Source of the DNA: GCA-002688135 sp964536565 | Lineage (GTDB): Bacteria > Patescibacteriota > Patescibacteriia > Magasanikbacterales > GCA-002688135 | Reading direction: 5' to 3' | Length of the DNA: 21,587 bases | Assembly: GCA_964536565.1 (NCBI GenBank) | Contig: CAZHXK010000015.1 | Coordinates: 1-21,587, forward strand | Shown: positions 13,677 through 20,727 of the stretch, one piece after another | Layout: each line of letters opens with the position of its first letter | Position numbering within the stretch: position 1 is the first letter of the stretch | The notes under the pieces: model-generated | What the model was told of the DNA's origin: nothing | Database searches by the model: none | The model's input: only the letters and a program-made list of their open reading frames with translations | Made by a program: the position numbers and the translations under genes

Positions 13677-14696
13677 CTATTGCTTGCACACAGTTTCTAG
13701 AAGTTTTGTACAAACGAGATACGGGTCTATGTTTGCAGCTGGTCTGCGGTCTTCGAAGTAGCCTGCTTTGTTTCTGGCGGTTTCGAGTGGAATGCGGATT
13801 GATGCCCCTCTGTCGCTCACTCCTGATCTGAATTCGCTGATATGAGCTGTTTCGTGTTGTCCGGTGAGCCTTTCTGCATTTCCGCTTCCGTATGCGGTCA
13901 TGTGATGGTCGTGTGCTGTTTTGAGTTTAGCGATTGCTGCCTCAATTGCGTGCATGCCTCCTTCAGATAGCATGGCTTTGGTTGAAAAGTTTGTGTGTGC
14001 TCCTGCACCATTCCAATCTCCTTTAACTGGCTTGGGTTCATACGAAACAGAGATACCAAAGTCTTCGCCGATGCGGTCGAGTATCCATCTCGCAAGCCAT
14101 ATTTCATCTGAAACTTCTAAGGGTCCAACTGGGCCTACTTGAAATTCCCATTGTCCTGGCATGACCTCTGCGTTGATACCAGAGATGGTGAGTCCTGCTT
14201 CTATGCATGCTTGTAAGTGCGTTTCGACGAGCTTTCTTCCATATACGCGATTAGCGCCTACTCCACAGTAGTACGGGCCTTGTGGAGCAGGGTAGCCGGA
14301 TGCTGGCCAACCATAGGGAGTCGCATTTCCGTTGAAGAGTGTATATTCCTGCTCTATTCCAAACCAGGGTTCTTGATCTGCTGTGCTGTGTGCGAGTTTT
14401 TTTAGTTGCGCTCTGTTGTTCGATGTATGTGCCATTCCGTGTGCGTCCAGAACTTCGCACATGACGAGTACATGCGGTTTCCCACGCGTGGGATCTGGTA
14501 CACATCTAACTGGTTTGAGGATGCAGTCACTGCTGTTTCCGACGGCTTGTTGAGTACTCGATCCGTCGAATCCCCATTCTGGTAGATCAGATAGTGCGTG
14601 TACTTCGGTGTCCAAAATTTTAGTCTTGGATCTTAGTGCTGTTGGCTCGTGTCCATCTAGCCATATGTACTCTGCTTTCACTTTCGGCATACGCAT
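13677..14696 (-). CDS. glnA: type II (eukaryote-like) glutamine synthetase
   Basis: This 339-residue enzyme joins glutamate and ammonia to glutamine with ATP. It has the short GSII layout, not the 450-470 residues of bacterial GSI. Key segments are WGFDGSST (41-48), WFGIEQEYTLF (111-121, metal and glutamate ligands), a GQWEFQVGP segment in the middle (metal ligand Glu), GQHETAHI followed by DRGASIRIP (ATP and ammonium site), and EDRRPAANIDPY near the C-terminus. The adenylylation site of GSI is not expected in this type. The start is uncertain: ATG 14696 or 14690 fits the family's N-terminus, and TTG 14711 is also open. No Shine-Dalgarno is visible. A TATGCT box (14723-14718) gives a leader of at most about 15 bases. 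GSII is uncommon in bacteria and suggests gain by transfer. Stop TAG. Confidence 0.9.
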   Translation of the reverse strand: MRMPKVKAEYIWLDGHEPTALRSKTKILDTEVHALSDLPEWGFDGSSTQQAVGNSSDCILKPVRCVPDPTRGKPHVLVMCEVLDAHGMAHTSNNRAQLKKLAHSTADQEPWFGIEQEYTLFNGNATPYGWPASGYPAPQGPYYCGVGANRVYGRKLVETHLQACIEAGLTISGINAEVMPGQWEFQVGPVGPLEVSDEIWLARWILDRIGEDFGISVSYEPKPVKGDWNGAGAHTNFSTKAMLSEGGMHAIEAAIAKLKTAHDHHMTAYGSGNAERLTGQHETAHISEFRSGVSDRGASIRIPLETARNKAGYFEDRRPAANIDPYLVCTKLLETVCKQ

Positions 14697-14762
14697 AGGG
14701 GTTAAGAGCAAAAGAAAAGCATAACCTACTTATGTAGCATAGTCATGTGGACAGATTATGTT

Positions 14763-14798
14763 TTGCTATGAGGTGTATTACTTGGTACAGTGGATCGC
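14763..14798 (+). promoter_or_regulatory. promoter giving a leaderless mRNA for the ABC operon
   Basis: TTGCTA (14763-14768), 17 bases, TACAGT (14786-14791), then seven bases to the ATG at 14799. The upstream in-frame GTG at 14790 lies inside the -10 box and is therefore not the start. Confidence 0.6.
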
Positions 14799-15524
14799 AT
14801 GAATGCATTGAAAGTTCACAATTTTACGAAGCGGTATGATACGACTGATGTAGTCCATGCTATTAATTTTGAAATTCCTGAAGGGGCGTTTTTTGGATTT
14901 TTGGGGCCCAATGGAGCGGGGAAGACAACGACTATCAAATGTATAACGGGTATTTCACAGCCTACGTCCGGAACGATAGAAGTTTTTGGTGTTGATGTGG
15001 TAAAGGATTATAGAAAGGCACGTGCAATGGTCGGTTTATCGCCACAAGAGTTTAATGTTGATATTTTTGCGAAGCCTCGTCAGATTGTGGGTTGGTCAGC
15101 TGGATATTTTGGGATGAGGAAATCTGAAATTGGCGATCGCGTTGATGAACTGTTTGCGCTGCTAGATTTAAAACAACATGAAGAGAAGAAATTCATGCAG
15201 TTGTCAGGTGGTTTAAAGCGACGAGTTATTTTGGCACGAGCGATGGTGCATGATCCGAAACTGCTTATTTTGGATGAGCCGACGGCTGGAGTTGATGTTG
15301 AGTTGCGTCGCGAGATCTGGCAGTACTTGAAGAAGATTAATGAGCAGGGAAAATCAATTTTGTTTACATCTCATTATTTGGAAGAGGTTGAAGCTTTGTG
15401 TAAGCGTGTGGCTATTATAAATGAGGGTCATATTGTTTCAATCGAAAACATGGATGTTCATACAAGAGATGGTGGTAAGTTGGAAGACAAATACTTGGCG
15501 ATTACTCAAAAGAAAAAGGTATGA
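14799..15524 (+). CDS. ABC exporter ATP-binding protein
   Basis: The 241-residue nucleotide-binding subunit has Walker A GPNGAGKT (36-43), the Q-loop Gln (83), signature LSGGL (135-139), Walker B LLILDE (155-160) and the switch His (192). It resembles YadG/DrrA-type ATPases of ABC-2 exporters. With the permease encoded next it would form a dimeric exporter; the cargo is unknown. The permease ATG overlaps the TGA as ATGA. If TGA is sense in this organism the protein gains three residues and ends at TAG 15531-15533, overlapping the permease gene by 13 bases. This is the only gene here that could end at TGA. Confidence 0.9.
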   Translation: MNALKVHNFTKRYDTTDVVHAINFEIPEGAFFGFLGPNGAGKTTTIKCITGISQPTSGTIEVFGVDVVKDYRKARAMVGLSPQEFNVDIFAKPRQIVGWSAGYFGMRKSEIGDRVDELFALLDLKQHEEKKFMQLSGGLKRRVILARAMVHDPKLLILDEPTAGVDVELRREIWQYLKKINEQGKSILFTSHYLEEVEALCKRVAIINEGHIVSIENMDVHTRDGGKLEDKYLAITQKKKV

Positions 15525-16282
15525 ATTGGATAGGGCTTCAAACAAATACACAGCGGGAGATATCTCGTTTTTTGCGTGTGTCGATTCAGACGCTTGTGTC
15601 TCCGTGGATTAATGCTTTTTTATACATTTTTATTTTTGGATTTGTTGTGGGTTCTCGTATTGATACGATTGCAGGTATTTCATACATCGAGTTTGTGATT
15701 CCGGGCATCATTATGCTGAATGTGATTACGTCTTCATTTATGCAGACCTCTTCTTCGTTGTATTTTGGGCGGTTCGTTCGTTATATCGAAGAGTTGTTGG
15801 TATCGCCGCTTTCAATGCTTGAGATCATTTTGTCTCATGTTATTGCGGGAGTAGCTCGGGGTGTGATGGTTGGGGTTGGTGTATACGCTATAGCGATTTT
15901 GTTCGGCGTGGCTGGTATTGATCATCCGTTTTTATTTTTATTGTATGCAGTTTCGATCGCATTGCTGTTTAGCTTTCTTGGTTTGATTATTGGGTTGTGG
16001 TCGGATAATTTTGAACAACTTTCGATTGTGGGAACGTTTGTGATTACTCCACTAACGTTCTTGGGAGGCATGTTTAACTCTGTGACGATGTTGCCACCTG
16101 CGATGCAGCAGATTGTAAAGGCAAATCCTTTCTTCTACTTTGTTGATGGATTTCGATACTCAATGACGGGAGTGCAGGAGGCGAGTCTGGTGACAGGAGC
16201 GTTGGTTATTGCTGGGCTAGTCATGGGGTTGGGTTGGTTAACACATCATCTTTTTCATATTGGTTGGAAAATTCGTGAATAG
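15521..16282 (+). CDS. ABC-2 type permease
   Basis: A 253-residue membrane protein with six hydrophobic segments (about 25-45, 58-78, 103-128, 138-160, 167-187 and 224-245). The conserved ABC-2 region before the last helix reads TPLTFLGGMFNSVTMLP near 182, followed by NPFFYFVDGFRYSMTG. This matches the YadH/DrrB/NodJ family, which with its ATPase exports polysaccharides, lipids or drugs. It overlaps the ATPase gene, and the lipoprotein gene follows after one base, so the three are one operon. Stop TAG. Confidence 0.88.
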   Translation: MNWIGLQTNTQREISRFLRVSIQTLVSPWINAFLYIFIFGFVVGSRIDTIAGISYIEFVIPGIIMLNVITSSFMQTSSSLYFGRFVRYIEELLVSPLSMLEIILSHVIAGVARGVMVGVGVYAIAILFGVAGIDHPFLFLLYAVSIALLFSFLGLIIGLWSDNFEQLSIVGTFVITPLTFLGGMFNSVTMLPPAMQQIVKANPFFYFVDGFRYSMTGVQEASLVTGALVIAGLVMGLGWLTHHLFHIGWKIRE

Positions 16283-16283
16283 T

Positions 16284-17333
16284 ATGAGATGTATAAAATT
16301 CTTTAGTCGATTCACCTTTATTTTTTTTGGATTAGTGTTGTTGGGTGTGGGTTGTGGTACTGGTGAAGTAGATTCTGATCTCGTTAATCAGCGGCCGTAT
16401 AAGGAAATTGTTGATCCAAGTGGTTTTGTAAATTCTGATCCATTTCTGTTGCAGGATCTTGTGGGTAAGAAGGTTATTTTGTTAGATATCATGACATATA
16501 GCTGCATTAATTGTCAGCGTACGTTTCCATACATTAATGCATGGCATGAGGCATACGAAGATGAGGGTTTGGCTGTGGTGGGGATTCACACACCAGAGTT
16601 TGGGTTTGAGAAAAAGATTGAGAATGTTCGTGACGCCGCAGAGCGTTTTGGTTTGAAATTTCCGATTGTGTTGGATAATGATTATGGAACGTGGAATGCA
16701 TATGAGAATCGATTTTGGCCACGGAAGTTCTTGATTGATATTAATGGAAACATTGCGTACGACCATATCGGTGAGGGTGGCTATGACGAGACAGAATTGA
16801 AGATTCAAGAGTTGTTGGAGGAGCGTAAGCGTGTGTTGTCATCGAATGTTGCATTAACGAAGGAGATGCAGGATGTGGATGCTGAAGTTGTAGCTCCATC
16901 ACGTTTACGAAGTCCAGAGACATATTTTGGGAGCTTGAGGGCTCAATTTTTAGGACATGCAGTTTCGCAGGAAGGAACAATGATTGAATTTGCTGAGCCA
17001 GTGGAGCAGCAAAAGAATAGCGTGTATCTTGTTGGTGTCTGGGATGTTCAGCCGGAGTATGCAGAAGCCGTCAGTGAAGATGCATATATTTTATATAACT
17101 ATACTGCTCAGAAAGTGTTTCTTGTGATGAGTGCTCAGGATGGTGTTGATGCGTGGGCGTATCAGGATGGAGAAGCTGTTGGGTCTGGTGCCGGGGAGCA
17201 TGTAGAGGATGGTTTGTTGCGTGTAGAGGAAGAGCAGTTATATCGAATTATTGAAAATGAAGAAGTTGAGACTCATGAGTTTAGGTTGGATGTGCAGCCT
17301 GGATTACGAGCATTCGCATTTACGTTTGGATAA
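16284..17333 (+). CDS. thioredoxin-like lipoprotein (DipZ/TlpA type) with C-terminal domain
   Basis: A 349-residue exported protein. Residues 1-24 form a lipoprotein signal (basic start, hydrophobic core, lipobox LLGVGC with Cys24), so it is tethered outside the membrane. The thioredoxin-fold domain (about 52-185) carries the redox motif CINC (74-77) in the context TYSCINCQRTFPYINAW, as in the periplasmic part of DipZ/CcdA-linked proteins. The IHTPEFGFE stretch and the WPRKFLID segment with its cis-Pro support this. The C-terminal half (about 210-349) begins with LRSPETYFGSLRAQ, as in the DipZ C-terminal beta domain. No CcdA-type electron donor is in the window. The ATG at 16284 is chosen over TTG 16260 because it gives a clean signal peptide. 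It is the third gene of the ABC operon, one base after the permease stop. Confidence 0.85.
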   Translation: MRCIKFFSRFTFIFFGLVLLGVGCGTGEVDSDLVNQRPYKEIVDPSGFVNSDPFLLQDLVGKKVILLDIMTYSCINCQRTFPYINAWHEAYEDEGLAVVGIHTPEFGFEKKIENVRDAAERFGLKFPIVLDNDYGTWNAYENRFWPRKFLIDINGNIAYDHIGEGGYDETELKIQELLEERKRVLSSNVALTKEMQDVDAEVVAPSRLRSPETYFGSLRAQFLGHAVSQEGTMIEFAEPVEQQKNSVYLVGVWDVQPEYAEAVSEDAYILYNYTAQKVFLVMSAQDGVDAWAYQDGEAVGSGAGEHVEDGLLRVEEEQLYRIIENEEVETHEFRLDVQPGLRAFAFTFG

Positions 17334-17347
17334 CGTTTGTATTGAAA

Positions 17348-17370
17348 AGCCGGCCCATGTGGGGCCGGCT
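17348..17370. terminator. bidirectional terminator
   Basis: A 9-bp stem AGCCGGCCC/GGGCCGGCT with loop ATGTG. The T run is on the reverse strand (CTTTTC). It lies between the convergent lipoprotein and 157-residue genes. Confidence 0.75.
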
Positions 17371-17377
17371 GCTAGGT

Positions 17378-17851
17378 TTAAGGCATGAAGATGGGGAGGA
17401 CGCCAGACGCATCGGTCATTCTTTGTCCGCGCATGACGCGGTCATAGTACTGACGTGCGTTGTAGCTCCACGCATCTTGTGATGCGTATGGGTCGTAGAA
17501 GCCATCGGTGTCGAAGCGAGCGCTGAAGCGCGCTCCAAAGGCAGCTGCCTTTGCGAGTGCGTTTGAGGCTGACCATCCTTGTCCGAGGATGTAGCCGAGA
17601 AGCCAGACGTCGAGATTGACGCGTTCTGGATTCAGCACTTTGTATCCCATCCGTCGGTCGTTAATGATAGCGGTGTGACCTGCGTCTCGCATGCCAAGCA
17701 GAAGGCTTGTCCATCGCCATTCGTGGGAGATGTCCCACGCGCCGATGTTGGCGTAGAACCAGTGATCGGGGTGAATATTGAAGTACTCGTTTCCGAACCA
17801 GACAGCTTTTGCGCTACCGGAATTATTTCTTCTGTTCAAAGATACCTGCAT
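17378..17851 (-). CDS. 157-residue orphan protein
   Basis: A soluble protein rich in aromatic residues and Asn/Asp, with segments such as HPDHWFYANIGAWD (about 27-40), DISHEWRW and, later, FDTDGFYDPYASQDAW. It has no signal peptide, membrane helix or known domain. Third codon positions are mostly G or C, unlike the AT-ending codons of most neighbours, so it may be highly expressed or recently acquired. In the upstream frame a TAA lies 15 codons before ATG 17851, and that ATG is the first possible start. It has only a weak ribosome-binding site. A near-consensus promoter at 18090-18062 implies a leader of about 200 bases. Stop TAA. Confidence 0.6.
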   Translation of the reverse strand: MQVSLNRRNNSGSAKAVWFGNEYFNIHPDHWFYANIGAWDISHEWRWTSLLLGMRDAGHTAIINDRRMGYKVLNPERVNLDVWLLGYILGQGWSASNALAKAAAFGARFSARFDTDGFYDPYASQDAWSYNARQYYDRVMRGQRMTDASGVLPIFMP

Positions 17852-18060
17852 GTTCGTTCTCGCTTTGCCGTTTCCGGCGTTGCACGGCCGAGGCCGTTAG
17901 ATTTGCGTTCGGGTTTCACTCGCTCACTCGCTGTAGATCTCAACATAATTCTGTCGTATCTACATGCACATATTCATTATGTGAATTGTGCACAATCTAG
18001 AGATGTCATTACAAAATAAATGACATGTGTGAATCATTTGTTTAACAAACAGTTCCTATG
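17852..18060 (-). other. long leader of the 157-residue gene with several palindromes
   Basis: The transcript from the promoter at 18062-18090 would carry about 200 bases before the start codon. It contains TTTGTT-A-AACAAA (18037-18049), a 7-bp hairpin TGTCATT/AATGACA (18004-18025), the palindrome TTGTGCACAA (17986-17995) and a hairpin CACATA/TATGTG (17967-17983). A GC-rich part with ACGGCC/GGCCGT follows near the gene. A short frame in the last 100 bases (start ATG about 17952) runs into a TGA. I see no certain gene in it. Confidence 0.4.
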
Positions 18061-18061
18061 A

Positions 18062-18090
18062 ACTATAGCATAAAAAAGCGGTTTTGTCAA
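18062..18090 (-). promoter_or_regulatory. near-consensus promoter
   Basis: Reverse-strand TTGACA (18090-18085), 17 bases, TATAGT (18067-18062). It drives the 157-residue orphan gene through the long leader. Confidence 0.8.
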
Positions 18091-18141
18091 TGCTGTTAGG
18101 ACTTATTTATGTCTAATTGGTTAGATTATCCTAAGTTTAGG

Positions 18142-18180
18142 TATCAAAAAATGTTGCTTTGTAGGCAACATTTTTTGATA
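18142..18180. terminator. very long perfect terminator hairpin
   Basis: Sixteen-bp perfect arms (18142-18157 with 18165-18180) and a 7-base loop. Each arm contains six A or T in a row, so it can end transcription in both directions. It follows the TAA of the flavoprotein gene on the reverse strand. Confidence 0.8.
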
Positions 18181-18182
18181 CG

Positions 18183-19430
18183 TTATTTCAGTTGTTTTGC
18201 TATGGATTTACCAGCTAGTTGGCCCGTTGCCCATGAGGATTGTAAGTTGAATCCTCCTGTAACACCATCGATGTTCATGACTTCTCCTGCAAAGAATAGG
18301 CGAGCGGTGATGAGTGACTCCATGGTCTGAGGATTGATTTCATCTGTGTTTACTCCGCCGGCTGTTACGAACTCGTCTCCAGGACGTCGTTGTGTGAGAG
18401 TGAGTGGTAGTCCGTGTTCTAGTTTGTTCAGTAGTTTCTTTCGGTCTAGTTTTGGGATGTCTGCTAGTCGAGTGTCTGTATCTATTTTGCATTGTTTGAG
18501 AATAGATTCAGTGAGGCGATGGGGGAGATGTTCATTCAGAATTGATTTGATGTGTTTTTTTCCACGAGTGCTAATATTTGTGGTGAGTATGGTTCTCCAT
18601 TGTTCTGGTGTGATGGATGCGTTTGGGTGTAACAATACATTGCATGGTTCAGTGTCTGAGACAGGATCAAATGTAATGTGAGACGAGAATGCGAATGTTA
18701 CTGGACCAGAAATACCGAAGTGTGTGAAGAGGAATGGTCCGGTTGATTTTATTTTGCCGGATGTGATTTTGGCGTTGGTAAGTGCGATTCCTGAAATTTG
18801 TTTCGGCCACTTTTCTTTTGTGAAGAAACTGTTCAATGAGGGACCAAGCTTTGTAACTGTGTGTCCGAGTGATTCTGCGAAATGGTATCCGTCTCCAGTT
18901 GAGCCTGTTTTGCGGTATGCATTTCCGCCGGTGGCAATAACAACGTAGTCGACTGTTGTTTTTTCTTTTTTTGTCTTGATGATAAATTGCTGATCGTGTT
19001 TGACGATGTCGGTTACACGTGATCGGTAGTGAATGCGTACTCCGTGTATTGCGAACATGTGTTCAAAAACGCCAACGATGTCTTTTCCGTCATTTGAGAC
19101 AGGGAAGACGCGGAGATCATCTTCGATTTTGATTGGTACACCGTATTTTTCAAACCAATTGTATGTTCCTTCTGGTGTGAGTTTTGAAAGTGATGCTTTT
19201 AGAAAATTGGCACCGCGTGTGTATTGTTTTTTAAGAAGGTGTGGGTCTCGTAGTCCTGTTGTGATGTTGCATCGGCCTCCACCGGCAATCAGGACTTTCA
19301 CGCCGAGTTTATTGTTTGCGTCAAATAGAAGAATATCGCAATCTTCTCCAGATTCGATAAGAGCAGCTACGGCCATCATGCCCGCAGCGCCACCTCCGAT
19401 GATTGCAACTGATTTCTTCTTCGATTTCAT
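18183..19430 (-). CDS. HI0933/BaiN-family NAD(P)/FAD-dependent flavoprotein
   Basis: A 415-residue protein with the N-terminal FAD motif GGGAAGMMA (11-19), the family hallmark KVLIAGGGRCNITT (about 45-58) and the C-terminal GEVMNIDGVTGGFNLQ (about 383-398) before a last helix. This is the family of HI0933 and E. coli YhiN. A YhiN-type protein has been linked to dihydrouridine formation in 23S rRNA, so an RNA-modifying role is possible, but I infer this only from the family. The length is typical. The start at 19430 is fixed by a TAGAAT box (19442-19437) six bases upstream, so the mRNA is leaderless. A TTGACA box stands 16 bases further up. Single-gene unit, stop TAA. Confidence 0.88.
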   Translation of the reverse strand: MKSKKKSVAIIGGGAAGMMAVAALIESGEDCDILLFDANNKLGVKVLIAGGGRCNITTGLRDPHLLKKQYTRGANFLKASLSKLTPEGTYNWFEKYGVPIKIEDDLRVFPVSNDGKDIVGVFEHMFAIHGVRIHYRSRVTDIVKHDQQFIIKTKKEKTTVDYVVIATGGNAYRKTGSTGDGYHFAESLGHTVTKLGPSLNSFFTKEKWPKQISGIALTNAKITSGKIKSTGPFLFTHFGISGPVTFAFSSHITFDPVSDTEPCNVLLHPNASITPEQWRTILTTNISTRGKKHIKSILNEHLPHRLTESILKQCKIDTDTRLADIPKLDRKKLLNKLEHGLPLTLTQRRPGDEFVTAGGVNTDEINPQTMESLITARLFFAGEVMNIDGVTGGFNLQSSWATGQLAGKSIAKQLK

Positions 19431-19436
19431 GCGGGT

Positions 19437-19464
19437 ATTCTAGCATGTTTCGGTGTTTTGTCAA
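19437..19464 (-). promoter_or_regulatory. promoter giving a leaderless mRNA
   Basis: Reverse-strand TTGACA (19464-19459), 16 bases, TAGAAT (19442-19437), then ACCCGC and the ATG at 19430. The layout matches that before the DUF2914 gene. Confidence 0.7.
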
Positions 19465-19502
19465 TGGGGTTGATGTGCTAAGCTCTATGAGTATTTTGAG
19501 TT

Positions 19503-19781
19503 ATGGGTTGTAAGAAATTGTGTATGAATAAGAGAAAATTGGCTTGGGATCCACTGCCTAAGGAAAAGAGGCAGGCATACTTGAATAATATTGTTGTGTG
19601 GTTTGCTGAGAATAGAGATGAGGATATTGGGGTGATAGCAGCAGAGGAACTCCTCGATTTTTTTATGGAAGGAATAGGTCAGGATTTGTATAAAAAGGGA
19701 ATTGAGGACTCAAAAAAATTACTGCGATCGAGATTTGATGACTTAGCATTGGATTTGGATATGCAAATAGAGGGTCGGTAG
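19503..19781 (+). CDS. DUF2164 family protein
   Basis: The 92-residue protein matches the DUF2164 pattern: a basic N-terminus, a helix with the KRQAYLNNIVVWFAENRDE segment, then IGVIAAEELLDFFMEGIG (about 42-59), LYKKGIEDSKKLL and a C-terminal LALDLD. Function unknown; such proteins are small, soluble and all-helical. A TTGATG box (19470-19475), 16 bases and TATTTT (19492-19497) lie five bases before the ATG at 19503. An in-frame ATG at 19524 is the alternative start and would fit the usual family length of about 80 residues. Stop TAG, followed by a shared terminator. Confidence 0.8.
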   Translation: MGCKKLCMNKRKLAWDPLPKEKRQAYLNNIVVWFAENRDEDIGVIAAEELLDFFMEGIGQDLYKKGIEDSKKLLRSRFDDLALDLDMQIEGR

Positions 19782-19786
19782 GGGTA

Positions 19787-19819
19787 TCAAAAAACGAGCA
19801 TAAGGTGCTCGTTTTTTGA
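19787..19819. terminator. bidirectional terminator between convergent genes
   Basis: Fourteen-bp perfect arms (19787-19800 with 19806-19819), loop TAAGG, with six-base A and T runs in the arms. It ends both the DUF2164 gene and the zinc-ribbon gene. Confidence 0.8.
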
Positions 19820-19827
19820 AACTTTGT

Positions 19828-20391
19828 TTATTCTGTTTTTTCTCTGCCGTATTCTAGGATATCTTCTGGTACGTCTTCTGGTGATTTCTCTGAAAATTCT
19901 TCTTCATCGAAGTCTCCCTCTTCCATTATTTCAGCGTCGATTTCAGCGAAGTTGTTGAGGAGCTCGTCTAGTTTTGTGTGCAGCATGTTGAGTTGTCTGA
20001 GTACTTCAGAGTTGTCGCATGTTGCTGTTGGTGCTGGACGGCTTTCTCGTTTTGGTTTAGACATACTTTCTTTTTTTCCAAAACACGTGCTGCATAGAAT
20101 AGGTTTTTTTCCGTTTGGTCGGAATGGTACTTGGCAATCTTGTCTACATTTCTGACAGACTGCTTTGTGCATCGAAGGTTTTGAGCTTCTTCGTTCATTG
20201 CCGTAGTTCGGGTTGTTGTCTCGCTCTCTACGTTCGTTCTTGTCGCGTTGAAAGTTGACTGCACGAGTTTCTCCTCGTGAACCACGATCGCTTGGTCTTC
20301 GGCCGCGCTCTTGTGCGTTCTTTCTTCCTTTCTTTTCGCGTCGAATGGCGCTCTTTCGGGCCTTCGTTCCGCTTGATTTGAAATTTTTCAT
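19828..20391 (-). CDS. basic/acidic protein with a CxxC...CxxC zinc ribbon
   Basis: A 187-residue protein in three parts. Residues 1-72 are very basic and Arg/Lys/Ser-rich, likely disordered and RNA-binding. A zinc ribbon (about 75-104) has C79-x2-C82, then VPFRPNGKKPILC with C100-x2-C103. Residues 128-155 look like a coiled coil, and the tail (156-187) is strongly acidic. The ribbon with the VPF-P-x-x-KP core is common in small CPR proteins and is usually left unnamed. Lying divergent from a DEAD-box RNA helicase, it may act on RNA or ribosomes; that is inference. A near-consensus promoter drives it (TTGACA-17-TATAAA, 20454-20426). Stop TAA. Confidence 0.75.
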   Translation of the reverse strand: MKNFKSSGTKARKSAIRREKKGRKNAQERGRRPSDRGSRGETRAVNFQRDKNERRERDNNPNYGNERRSSKPSMHKAVCQKCRQDCQVPFRPNGKKPILCSTCFGKKESMSKPKRESRPAPTATCDNSEVLRQLNMLHTKLDELLNNFAEIDAEIMEEGDFDEEEFSEKSPEDVPEDILEYGREKTE

Positions 20392-20425
20392 GTGATTTCT
20401 TTATCGTGGCTTGTATGTGCTCAGG

Positions 20426-20454
20426 TTTATACCTTTTATATGAATGTATGTCAA
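20426..20454 (-). promoter_or_regulatory. near-consensus promoter of the zinc-ribbon gene
   Basis: Reverse-strand TTGACA (20454-20449), 17 bases, TATAAA (20431-20426). Confidence 0.75.
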
Positions 20455-20551
20455 GCGTTTGTTGTTCGATAATGTGATTTTTTTCTCAGCAAAACTTAAC
20501 TATTTTCCCATTCGGATGGAACAATATTCGATCTCTTTTTTGTTGCGGGGG

Positions 20552-20727
20552 TTGACAAAGTTAGGGATTTTTGCTAATATAGCCGTATATTATTCATGAG
20601 GCAGATGCGATACAGCACTCCTCAATGGACTTGAATCATTTTGTCAGTCGGCGTAATGCTGGTGTGTGACGTTGATGAAATCAGGTCACATAACAGAAAG
20701 CCGATTTTTTTGTTGGCTACATAATTT
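20552..20727 (+). promoter_or_regulatory. promoter and 145-base leader of the DEAD-box gene with terminator-like hairpin
   Basis: TTGACA (20552-20557), 17 bases, TAATAT (20575-20580) start transcription near 20587. The leader has TGAGG/CCTCA (20597-20601 with 20620-20624) and TGTGAC/GTCACA (20665-20670 with 20685-20690). The latter nests inside TCGGC/GCCGA (20648-20652 with 20700-20704), which is followed by seven Ts (20705-20711). That last unit looks like an intrinsic terminator or attenuator 17 bases before the start codon. A frame from ATG 20596 to TAA 20724 is open only if its TGA is sense; I do not call it a gene. Confidence 0.55.

Noticed and set aside
17579..18019. Forward frame of 146 codons over the 157-residue gene
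   Set aside because: It is antisense to the reverse gene with better codon bias, crosses its leader, and has no recognisable domain.
20596..20724. Upstream ORF of the DEAD-box gene, open only if TGA is sense
   Set aside because: Forty-two codons without TAA or TAG are easily expected by chance, and the region is better explained as a structured leader.
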